Under the pieces are notes generated by a model. It did not search any database, had not been told where the DNA came from, and worked only from the letters and a program-made list of their open reading frames with translations. This document shows, one piece after another, positions 54,771 to 64,000 of a stretch of DNA of 64,000 nucleotides. How positions within the stretch are numbered: the stretch's first letter is position 1; each line of letters opens with the position of its first letter. A program made the position numbers and the translations under genes. The stretch covers positions 55,698,239 through 55,762,238 of the forward strand of contig NC_071389.1 in assembly GCF_022682495.2 (NCBI RefSeq). Direction: 5' to 3'. Source of the DNA: Desmodus rotundus (lineage: Eukaryota > Chordata > Mammalia > Chiroptera > Phyllostomidae).

Positions 54771-56639
54771 CAGGCATAAGGAGAGAGTTAATGGAGCTAT
54801 GTGGGAGCCTGCCTAACCAAGCACGGATTTGTGAAGGATGCTTTGGAACTGAACTGTGATCAGGAATGCAGACTTCTGTTTCTAAAGGACATATAGAGAA
54901 GTCACTCTCTTGGGATGTGTGCCCTCCTGGACTCCACCATGATCCAGTGTAACAGCACATGACTACATGGAAGCTGAGGACAATGTACCCCAGATCCTGA
55001 AGAAGAGAGCGGCTGCAATAGGATGAAGGTTCTGAAACTAGGTCTCCAGAACATAGTCTAGAAGTAAGGGCATGAGTTCTGGGTGGCCATGCCCCTTGAC
55101 CCTGTGGACTCTGTACCATGTAGGGTTTTGTATACCTGGTAGGGCTGGAACAGGCATTCCTGTTGCTCATATCTAATGGTAATATTGGGTCAGATAATGT
55201 TATGAATATACCTTGACCAACACCTGCCCATCCCGTTATTAAACAATCACCAAATATTCTTGAGTATACCATCTGTTTCCTTCTGTAACTACAGATGATA
55301 CAGCCTGTTCCTTAAATGAGATTTACAGTAATTGTGAACTTGATGTAAGCCTTGAGGGAAAGTTTAACTTTCTAGGCAAAGAATAGTCAAATTCTATTTG
55401 ACTATTACTAAGTACCACTAAGAGAATAGATTTGGTCGTTTGGTGAGAGCAGCATGCAAAAAAGAGAAGATGGCCAAAGAAAGCTAGCCTTGGAGAACAT
55501 AGTCTCTGTAGAGGAGCAAAGAGGGGTGAAAGGACAAAGCCAGCCCCATTTGCTATTGTGGCACCATTTGCCTAGCAGGCCTATGACCTTTTGAAACCAT
55601 TTACCCCTCCAAGTTTGTCCCCAGCACTTATCCTCTACACTTTCTTCTCTTTGTGAATTCTTTCACAGCCCAAGTCACCGACCACCCTAACAAGGGGGAG
55701 AGGTAAGGAAGTCAGAACAAAGGCTTGGTTTAAGAATGAAATAGTTATTGCAGTCAGATACTCTTAAACGTGCAGTAAGATAGAGACGGAAAGGAATGAA
55801 TCATATCTGATGACTGAGAAATGCTGATCAGAGTTAAGAGCAATTTCACTGGAGTGTGGGGACAAAGTCTGATCAAAGCATGTCTAAGAGTAAAGAAGAG
55901 TAAAGGGGAAGTGAGGAAATGCAGCTAAAAATTCAAGATTCCTTTGCTTTGTTTTGAAAATGTAGCTAGAGGCAACTGCAGGAAAGGAGGAGTTGAGAAC
56001 AGTGTAAGAGCTTTGGGCTTTCGACTCTCAGTGAGGCATCAGGTGGGGGAAGACAAGGGGCAACAGGTAGTTCACAAATATAGATCCATACGGAGTGAAA
56101 ACAGATCAAGGGTCAAATGAAAAAGAGATTTCTTCCCAGTTTGGAGAGGGGAGTTGGGTGGAGTTATAGACGAGGGGTGGGGAATTAAGGGAGCTCACAC
56201 ATCACACTGAATGGTGGTGACTTTCTCTGTGGGGCCCTCAGGCAGGGTCCACTGCAGAGACCTAGAAGGGTGGAAGTGGAGCAAATGACTTGGGGAAAGT
56301 GCTGAACATTTGGGAGAGAGATCTTCCCAGGAAAAAGTAAAAAAAATGTTACTGAGAGGTATTGAGGGTATTTGAACATGAATTTAATCTCAAAGCTTTT
56401 CCTTCCAATTCTACCCTGCAGGGTGTAAGGCACAGAGAAGGCAGATGAAGGTGGACTTGAACTTTAATTCATTTCCCCAACGGCTCCCCAAAGGCCAGCA
56501 TGTTTGTCTTCTAAGACGTGTTATTCTGTTGCTTCAGCATCCCAAAGCTTTTAAGGAAATCGAGCCATTTTAACAGAAGAGGGTGGGAGTTGGGGAGAAA
56601 ACCGGAGATGAGATGCGGGAGTTGGTACAACATTTCTTT
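54771..56639. other. GIPC2 upstream region, no gene recognised
   Basis: Repeat-poor sequence of moderate GC. A 188-codon minus-strand frame (55272-54706) has no recognisable domain and low-complexity composition unlike a real protein, so it is not called. Parts of 55430-56600 may be distal regulatory DNA of GIPC2, but no motif is decisive. Confidence 0.45.
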
Positions 56640-57260
56640 TCTCCACATTCATCCGGAGGGATGACAGACGGCCGCTCACTGTCCAGATGCTGCTCCCCCG
56701 GGTGGAGGAAAGGGCCCTGCCCTGGAGCGACCAGGTGGAAGGAAGCACCTCTGTCATTGGTCCAGCAGCCGCTTTCACCTGCGCGGAGTCCAGGGGCGCA
56801 AGTGCAAAGTCCACAGCGCCGAGTCTCGGAGGCGGCGGACCGCAGCGCTAGTGGTCCCCCACCTTCCGCCAGGCAAGATGTCGCTGGGGCTGCGGGTGAA
56901 GAAGAAAGGCAAGTCCAAGGAGACCCTCCGGCTGGTGGAGGGTGAGCAGGCGGACGCAGACGGCAGCAGCCCCCCAGCGCCCCCGGTTCCCCGACCCAGG
57001 CTGGTTTTCCATACGCAGCTAGCGCACGGCAGCGCCACGGGCCGAGTGGAGAATTTCTCCAGCATTCGGGAGCTCTACACCAAGATCGCGGGCGTGTTTG
57101 AGATCTCGCCTTCCGAGGTAAGGAGCAGGTGCTCAGGCTCGGCCTCTCGCGCCCTCTCCCCTTTCTCCTACTCGCGGCGCTGGCGGAAATTGGCCCAGTT
57201 GGTTGAACCCCACGGTGGACACGGCCCAGGGGAAGGGAGAAGGGTTAACTGGGTAGGCGA
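56640..57260. promoter_or_regulatory. GIPC2: CpG island promoter of GIPC2
   Basis: CpG density rises sharply from about 56660 (GACGGCCGCTC, GGAGCGACC, GCGCGGAGTC, GGAGGCGGCGGACCGCAGCGC) through exon 1 to about 57240 (CTACTCGCGGCGCTGGCGG), against a CpG-poor background. There is no TATA box near the exon, so initiation is probably dispersed, as in most CpG-island promoters. The exact start is not visible. Confidence 0.8.
56878..57117 (+). CDS. GIPC2: GIPC2 coding exon 1 (partial gene, residues 1-80)
   Basis: ATG at 56878 (context GGCAAGATGT, purine at -3) opens [21 protein letters not shown] variable acidic and Pro-rich linker follows ([21 protein letters not shown], residues 21-41). Then comes the start of the GIPC homology 1 domain, [20 protein letters not shown], ending GVFEISPSE. 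The GTAAGG donor at 57118 falls after codon 80, phase 0. GIPC proteins are cytosolic PDZ adaptors: GH1 mediates dimerisation, the central PDZ domain binds receptor C-termini, and GH2 binds myosin VI for endosomal transport. PDZ and GH2 exons lie beyond the right edge. Upstream in-frame ATG at 56851 lengthens the frame by nine codons (MVPHLPPGK), but the family start is the internal one. Confidence 0.95.
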
Positions 57261-58309
57261 AAAGTAAGTCCCAGGAGCTGAGAAAGTCGCATTGCAGGTG
57301 CTCGGAGATCTGGTTTCTTGGAAACTGGGGTGATCTTTCTTTCTTACGTAAATGAGCATGCTGTAGTAGCCCCGGATTCCGCTGATGGAGACTGAGCACG
57401 TTCCCAGGGTCCAGAACTGACAGGGCGAATGAGCACTCTCAGCTTCATATGGACTTCGTTCTCCTGCTTCCTTTCCAGAGGTGAGGGAGCCCCGCTGAGA
57501 ATCTCCCAGATTAAGTGGGTGGGGCAGGGTAGGGAGTATGAAGTGCCTTTCAGGCCCCACTGAAAGTGCCCCACTGAACTTGCCCCACTTGGCCCCTCAC
57601 GTGCACAAATACCAGAAACCTTTTGGGGTATTTCCAATAAGTTTATTATACCAAAGGTGGATAACTTAGAGAGTTATCATTAAGTACGTGGGACTAGTTA
57701 ACAAAATTTTCAGAGGGGAAAATCAGCTCTAAATTTTACACCATATCGTTGAAAAGGGACCGAAGTTTGCCTTAATTAGGTTGAACTAGAGTTCCATATC
57801 ACCATGATTTCGAAAGCACTAGTTTATGTTGATGTTTATGTGACCACTTCATTTATGCTTGTCCAAGCCAACCACAAAAGTAAGTGTGAGAAGTGAGCCC
57901 AAGAAAGTATTTTGTCCACATTTCAAGGAAAAACACGCGATCTTTTTGTCCCGAACTCCTGCGTGCAGGGAACTGACTTTGAGTAGCACCTAGCAGCCTT
58001 TGGATATCTGTTCTTTAATGTTGTTTATCAGGTCTGTTCAGGTGAAATTGAGGTCAAGGCAAAATTCCAAGAGGAGATGAAAGAGAGCTTGAAGTGTACC
58101 TTTTGTTCTTTCAGGGTTCCCAGGCCCTGAGGGGTAAATCACAAATCTATTTGTGAATTTTTTAGATTGGTATAGAGTAGTAACAATAATAATTCATGTT
58201 TCTAATAGGACGTTTCAATCCAAAGAGCACTTTTGTGGGAATATGTCCTTTGATCTTTTCTAAGAAAGGTAGGTGGCAGGTAGTTCACTGGGTCCCTAAG
58301 GACTGATAA

Positions 58310-58445
58310 ACCTGGATGTGGAGCCAGGTTCTACCACTTACTGGCTGTGTGGCCTTGAACAAATTTAACTTCCCTCAGCTTCAGCCAGCTATCAAATAGA
58401 GATAAGAACATCTGCTGTGAAGGGTGATTGTAAAGACTGGAGTTT
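58310..58445 (+). repeat. MIR SINE
   Basis: CTGGATGTGGAGCCAGGTTC, TACCACTTACTGGCTGTGTG, GCCTTGAACAAATTTAACTT, CCCTCAGCTTCAGCCAGCTA follows the sense MIR core. Confidence 0.8.
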
Positions 58446-58455
58446 GTGTAGAGAC

Positions 58456-58673
58456 TGTAGTCCCAAGATGTGCTTCTGTGGTATGCGGATTGTTTTGCGC
58501 TAAACACAACCAAGACCCTTGCAGCTCAACAAAAACTTCTGACCTCCTTTAACTGCCTAGAAGAACTTGAATTAGGTGGTTATTTTCTCTTGTTTATCTG
58601 TCTCATGTCTATTTGACTGCTAGACCAGCAGAAAGAACCTTGAGGGTAGAGGAAAGTTTCATCCTCCCCCACA
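58456..58673 (+). mobile_element. Internally deleted LTR, same family as 53135-53572
   Basis: About 218 bp, TGTAGTCCCAAGATGTGCTT to CATCCTCCCCCACA. It shares CCAAGATGTGC, ACTGCCTAGAAGAACTTGAA, GGTTATTTTCTCTTGTTTAT, CTGTCTCATGTCTATTTGAC and the TTGAGGGTAGAGGAAAGTTT end with the other copy. It lacks the roughly 200-bp middle, joining TGAATTAGG directly to TGGTTATTTT. Confidence 0.68.
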
Positions 58674-59394
58674 AATCCTATCAGATTGCGTGGTATATGG
58701 TCAGTACTTAACAAATTGTAACTAACTTTGTTAATTAACCTAACAGTTAGATGGAGGTACAAAGTGATTGGACCTTGGCCATGTTCAGCGTTTTCAGTTT
58801 TGAATAAACTGACTTGCAAGATAAAATTCCAAGATAGTATAAACAAGGTGCTTTTTTGTACTTTATCAAAGTTCATAAACTTTTATAACCACAAATACAT
58901 ATGAACGTTAGTCTGTTTATACATATAACGAACATAATGGGAGTTTCCCATTTGGATTAAAAAGAGTTAAGTATATCCATGATAAAGTACTATTGGTTTT
59001 GATATAATAGTATGGTATGTCATAAGTATCTCAATAACTTTGAAACAGAAGTCATTTATTAAAATAACATGCATACCAGTGATCAATAAAATGAGATCCC
59101 ATTTCTCATCCCATTCCCTCCTCAAGAGAAATAGTGATATAAGCTTTTGAGATGTCACTGGGAGCAAAACAAAAAATTTTCCCACTGAATAGATTATATA
59201 CAAGGTTAGCTGAGAAGTCCTACCATTTCTCTAGAGAGGCAGCTATAAGGACATAAAGAGCACTGTATAAAGAGCTCTTTACTGAGGCAATAAAGGAAGG
59301 ACTTGACCTGACCTATGTCTGGTGCAGCTGATGGCTAGGTGTGAAAGTGTACAGAGTGATCATTCCATTCTTACCGCAGTGGAGAGGCAAGGGT

Positions 59395-59515
59395 TCTTTT
59401 CATTTTACATTTGATCTAAGTGAGCCTTTGAGCACCTTGTCTAGAGTCGCTGGGCTGGTATGGGGCAGAGCTAGGATTTGAATCCAGGTTTTCTGATTCC
59501 AAGTCTATTACATAG
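59395..59515 (-). repeat. MIR SINE relic
   Basis: TTTTCATTTTACATTTGATC, TGGGGCAGAGCTAGGATTTG and AATCCAGGTTTTCTGATTCC match the antisense MIR order. Confidence 0.6.
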
Positions 59516-60139
59516 CAACTGTGAGGTTCTTGGTAACTGGATTCAAATTCCAAATACAAACCCAGAAAAGCTTTTTTTTTTTTTAAACAAATGGTCTCTT
59601 CAGTTAAAGCCAGACTTAACATTGCCTCAAGATGCTGTTGTGAAATGGACAATTCTGGATATTACCTATTTCCTGGTCCCTGAAGGAGGAAGCTAATGAA
59701 ACACTTGCAGGGTGCAGCCTGTGATCATTACCTTGAATTAGGTGGCAAATTATGCAAAAATCCCTTACAGCTAACATTGTTTTTATTAAACAGTGAAATG
59801 AGTAATTCCGTAAAAAGAAAAAAGAAAGTAAATCTTGTCTAAAAGAACAGTTAACTGATAAATGCAGGGACAGTTTTATAATAAGTTTAATATCATTTTA
59901 AAAATATTCAGGTTATATAAGTGAGTCAAACATTAATTTCTTGAGCCATAGTCATAAAATTTACTGAAGGAGCATTTTGAATAATTGACCATTGTAGTTA
60001 TTTAGCAAATAGTTGGTGCCATGACATGTTTTCTATTACAAGAAAAGATTGTAGTGAAAGATAATGAATTGTGAGAGCTTTTTAATAAATCAATTTTTCT
60101 TTTTGGTTTATAACATCTATTTATTTTTAAAATTTTCTC

Positions 60140-63045
60140 CTTTTAATTTAATTTATTGGGGTGACACTGGTTAAAATTCTGCAGGTTCCAGATGCACAAT
60201 CCTACAACACATCATCTGCACACTATATTGTGGTTCACCAACTCCCAGTCTTCCTGCACCCCCCACTCCCCGCCGCCCCCCACCCCCTGCCTGACAATCA
60301 ACATCCGATTGTTCCTGTCCATGAGTTTTTCTTTTCTTACTCTTTTTCTCCCTCTGCTTCCCCCAGGTCCCCCCAAGCCCCCAACAGCTGTCATACTGCT
60401 CTCTATCTATGAGTCTGTCTCTATTTTGTTTGTTAGTTTATTGGATTCCGGATATGAGTGAAATCATATGGTCCTTGTCTTTGTCTGACTGGCTTATTTC
60501 ACTTAGCATACTGTTCTTCAGGTCCATCCATACTGTTGCAAAGGGTAAAATTTCCTTCTTTTTTATGACCAAGTAGTATTCCATTGTGTAAATGTACAAC
60601 AGCTTTTTTACGTACTCATCTGCTGATGGGACACTTGAGCCACTTCTAAAGCTTGGCTATTGTAAATAATACTGCAGTGAACACAGGGGTGCATATATTC
60701 TTTCAAATTAGTGTTTTGGGTTTTGTGAGATAAATTCCCAGAAGTGGAATTGCTGGGTCATAAAGAGTTTCATTTTTAATTTTTTGAGGTATCTCCATAC
60801 TGCATTCCCACCAACAGTGCATGAGGGGTCCCTTTTCTCCACATTTTCTCCAACACTTGTTTATTGATTTATTAAAGATAGCCATTCTGATAGGTGTGTG
60901 GTAATATCTCATTGTGGTTTTATTTACATTTCTCTGATGAGTGATGTTGAGCATCTTTTCACATGTCTATTGGCCTTTTGTATGTCCTCTTTGGAGAAGT
61001 ATCTACTTAGGTCTTTCGCCCTTTTTTAAAATTATATTGATTGGGTTTTTATGATGTTGAGTTGTATACGTTCTTTATAAACTTCAGATATTAACCCCTT
61101 GTCAGATGTATCAGCAAATATGTTCTCCCATTTAGTGGGCTGTCTTTTCATGTTGTTGATGGTTTCCTTTGCCGTGCAAAAACTTTTTAGTTTGCTGGAA
61201 TCCCATTTGTTTATTTTTTCTTTTGCTTCCCTTGCCTGAGGAGATATATAAAAAAATGTTGCTATAAGAAATGCTCCAGATTTTACTTCCTACATTTTCT
61301 TCTAGGATTTTTATGGTTTGAAGTCTTAACATTTAAATCTTTAATCCATTTTTCTTTAATCTATTTTGAGTTTATTCTTGTATATGATATGAGGAGGTCT
61401 AGTTTTTTTTTTGTTTCTTTTTTTGCACATATCTGTCAGTATTTCCAACACCATTTATTGAATAGACTATATTTACCCCATCGTATGTTTTTGCCTCCTT
61501 CGTCAAATATTAATTGACCATAATAGCAAGGGTTTATTTCTGGGCTCTCTGATCCATTGATCTATACGTCAGTTTTTTATGCTAGTATCATGCTGTTTTG
61601 ATTACTGTGGCCTTGTATTATAGGTTGGTATCAGGTAGCATGATTACTCCAATTTTGTTCTTTTTTCTCAAGATTGTTGCAGTTTTTCAGGGTTTTTTGT
61701 GTTTCCATATGAATTTTTGGATTATTTGTTATAATTCTGTGAAATATGCTTTAGTATCTTGATAGGAATTCCATTGAATCTATACATTGCTTTGAGAAGT
61801 AATTTTAGCCATGTTAATTCTCCCAATCCATAAGCATGGTACATGCTTCTATCTCTTTGTATCTTCTTCAATTTCTTTCTTCAGTGTCTTATAATTTTCT
61901 GAGTATAGGTCTTTTACATCCTTGGTTAAATTTATTCCTAGGTATTTTATTCTTTCTGAAGCAGTTGTGAATGGGATTATTTTCTTAGTTTCCCTTTCTG
62001 ATAGTCCATTATTGGTCTATAAAAATGCCACTGATTTCTGGACATTTATTATATATCCTGCTACTTTACTGAATTCATTTATCAGTTCTAATAGTTTTTT
62101 TGGTGGAATCTTTATGGTTCTTTATATACAGTGTCATGTCATCTGCAAATAGTGACAGTTTTCTTCTTCCTTTCCAATTTGGATGGCTTTTGTTTCTTCT
62201 TGTCTGATTGCTGTGGCTAGGACTTTCAGTACTATGTTGAATAAGAGATGTAAAAGCAGATGCCTCTGTCTTATTCCTGATCTTAAGGGGAAAAATTGTA
62301 GTTTTTGCTGTTGAGTATGATATTGGCTGTGGCTTTGTCATATATGATCTTTATTATGTTTAGGTATGTTCTCTCTATTCCCAGTATGCTTAGTGTTTTT
62401 ATCATAAATGGGTGCTGGATTTTACCCAATATTTTTTCTACATCTATTGATATGATTATATTGTTTTTATCCTTCATTTTGTTTTTGTGGTGTATCACAT
62501 TTATTGATATGCAGGTATTGTACCAACCTTGCATCCCTGGAATAAATCCCATTTGATCATGGTGTATGATCTTTTTAATATAGTTGTGGATCTGTTTTGC
62601 TAATATTTTTTTGAGGATTTTAGCCTCTATGTTCATCAGGGATATTGGCCTATACTTTTCTTTCTTTGTAGTGTCTTCATCTGGTTTTGAAATTAGGATA
62701 ATGCTGGCCTCATAAAATGAGCTTGGAATTCTTCCCTTCCCTTGCATTTTTGGGAATAGTTTAAGAGGGATAGGTGTTTGTTCTTTTTTGAATGTTTGGT
62801 AAAATTCATCTGTGAAGCCATCTGGTCCAGGATATTTGTTTGTTGGGAGTTTTTTAGTTACTGCTTCAGTTTCACTATTTGTGGTCTGTCTATTCAAATT
62901 CTCTGATTCTTTCTATTTCAGTTTTGGGAGATTGTATGCTTCTAGGAATTTATCCAATTTGTTGGCATATAGTTGTTCACAATATTTTCTTACAATTCTT
63001 TGCATTTCTTTGGTATCAGTTGTTTTGTAGTTAGATACTTTACAT
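60140..63045 (-). mobile_element. 5'-truncated L1 with ORF2 reverse-transcriptase remnant
   Basis: This 2.9-kb element lies antisense in GIPC2 intron 1. The minus strand runs from the middle of ORF2 to the 3' UTR (about 60140). The longest frame, 62897-62283, reads RT-domain text: [51 protein letters not shown], and [13 protein letters not shown] where the catalytic motif A lies. The FADD catalytic motif occurs in another frame ([12 protein letters not shown], about 62150-62120), so at least one frameshift separates them. The C-terminus ([20 protein letters not shown], a cysteine-rich segment) is at 60860-60800. Endonuclease and ORF1 are absent. It cannot move by itself. Confidence 0.92.
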
Positions 63046-63389
63046 GTCCAGTAAATGAAAACTCAAGTTTCTTTATAGATTTCAGAAATTATTTCCTTTA
63101 ACTAGGTTATATTAAATAGTTCATTGAATGAGTGGATCAAGCAAATATAGCCCCTTCTCAATACATAAAGGCAGTAAAATGAAGCAGTGTACTTGGGAAG
63201 GAGAAAAGACAATAATTATGATTGTAATTTCAAGCCTTACATTCAACTTAAAATCATGCTATTATTTTTCCAGAAAACAAAATAGACTTTACCTTCTCTT
63301 GTCATCTGTTCCCATCCCTTTTGCTATCACCCCAGTTCTTCCATATAGCAAAACTCAAAAGTGGGTGTCTCCAATGAGATATATGCTAT

Positions 63390-63890
63390 ATGTCATCTCC
63401 CTGCTCAAAACTCTCCAACAGCGCAAAAGGGACATCTCTCATAGAACAAAAAGCCAAAATCTGATGATGGGTTTAGGCACTGTTCCCTCTCCAATGTCAT
63501 TGTTCTTTCTCTCCAGCCAGTCTCCAGCTATTCCTTGAACTCTGGAGCCTCAGGGCTCTTGCACTGGCTGTGGTCTCACCAGAACCTCTTCCTGCACATT
63601 GCACTTCTTTATGTCTGCTCAAATATCACCTTTTCATTGAGGCAGGTACTGATCATCCCATTTAAAATTACAACACCCCTATTCCCTTCCTCACTGAGTG
63701 TTCCTCCATGGCACACTAACATCCTATGTATATTTAACTTATGTATTTTGTTTATTGTCTTTCTTCCCCCATGTACTATTATATAAGCTCCATAAAGACA
63801 AGGATTTTGTCTATTTTGTTTACTGATGTAGCCCCAAGGGCCTAGAACTGTGGTGGAGCTCCAAACATATTTGTTGAATAGAAGAATCCT
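63390..63890 (+). repeat. LINE-2 3' region
   Basis: L2 text in order: ATCTCCCTGCTCAAAACTCT, CTCAGGGCTCTTGCACTGGC, TGCTCAAATATCACCTTTTC, TTTGTTTATTGTCTTTCTTC, GCTCCATAAAGACAAGGATT, CCAAACATATTTGTTGAATA. Confidence 0.82.
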
Positions 63891-64000
63891 CACAAATACA
63901 GAACCTAAAATCCTGAAGCTTTAGCACTAAGCGTTAGTACTGGTTACAATACTGATATATAGGTATTCATATTTTAATATTGTAGTGTGAGAAAAGAAAC

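Larger units (their letters stand above)
57118..64000 (+). other. GIPC2: GIPC2 intron 1 (continues past the window)
   Basis: GT donor at 57118; no acceptor or second exon is found before the window ends. It contains a MIR, an LTR fragment, a second MIR, a 2.9-kb L1 and an L2. The parts 57260-58310, 58680-59390, 59520-60130 and 63050-63380 show nothing else recognisable. Confidence 0.85.

Noticed and set aside
54706..55272. 188-codon minus-strand open frame upstream of GIPC2
   Set aside because: No recognisable motif, odd composition (Ser, Pro, Cys rich), and no splice or promoter context. Probably chance in moderately GC-rich DNA.
56583..56945. 120-codon + strand frame overlapping GIPC2 exon 1, and several minus-strand frames
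   Set aside because: They are shadow frames within a CpG island. The GIPC2 frame at 56878 matches a known family and ends at a proper splice donor.
53135..58673. A full provirus between the two LTRs
   Set aside because: The intervening sequence contains the GIPC2 promoter and exon 1 and no gag, pol or env-like frames.
62283..62897. 204-codon reverse-transcriptase-like frame as a host gene
   Set aside because: It is the RT part of a 5'-truncated, frameshifted L1 with its 3' UTR attached.

Overview
This window is vertebrate nuclear DNA, almost certainly from a bat. It is AT-rich and intron-bearing, and it is packed with interspersed repeats. The repeats point to Chiroptera: at least twelve copies of a tRNA-derived SINE of the Ves type (core GCCCTGGCTGG...GTGGCTCAGTGG, tail TCTCTCTAAA(T)AAATAAAATC), many L1 and half-L1 (HAL1) elements, and a non-autonomous hAT transposon with clean terminal repeats and an 8-bp target duplication. 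The species cannot be fixed from the sequence alone.

Two host genes are recognised, both on the + strand. The complete coding region of DNAJB4 (a type II HSP40 co-chaperone, 337 aa) lies in three exons: 27294-27504, 33769-34337 and 35953-36186. The first coding exon of GIPC2 (80 codons) is at 56878-57117 inside a CpG island, and its first intron runs off the right edge. DNAJB4 followed by GIPC2 in the same direction matches the order known from human chromosome 1p31. No other host protein gene is supported. The long open frames elsewhere are transposon coding sequence, its antisense, or chance.

Layout. 1-27 kb: intergenic or far-upstream sequence with four HAL1 copies, an L1 with most of ORF2 deleted, older L1 tails, Ves SINEs, DNA-transposon relics, a U6 snRNA pseudogene, a processed S100A10 pseudogene and a perfect 20-bp-arm hairpin. 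27-37 kb: DNAJB4 with a compact candidate promoter (CRE, heat-shock-element-like palindrome, TATA-like box) and a 3' UTR. 37-56 kb: intergenic sequence with L1 and HAL1 elements, including a 5'-inverted (twin-priming) L1, an L1 5' UTR carrying a 319-bp tandem duplication, and a young-looking HAL1 with an open 231-codon ORF1. 56-64 kb: GIPC2 promoter, exon 1 and intron 1, with an LTR fragment, a 2.9-kb 5'-truncated L1 and an L2.

I saw no CRISPR array, operon or new multi-gene system, and do not claim one. The most interesting content is the history of the mobile elements: the HAL1 radiation, nested insertions that can be ordered by target-site duplications, and internal rearrangements. Repeat boundaries are read by eye and are usually good to 10-30 bp, and to the base where a target-site duplication is quoted. 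Family names rest on recalled consensus features, not on a database search.
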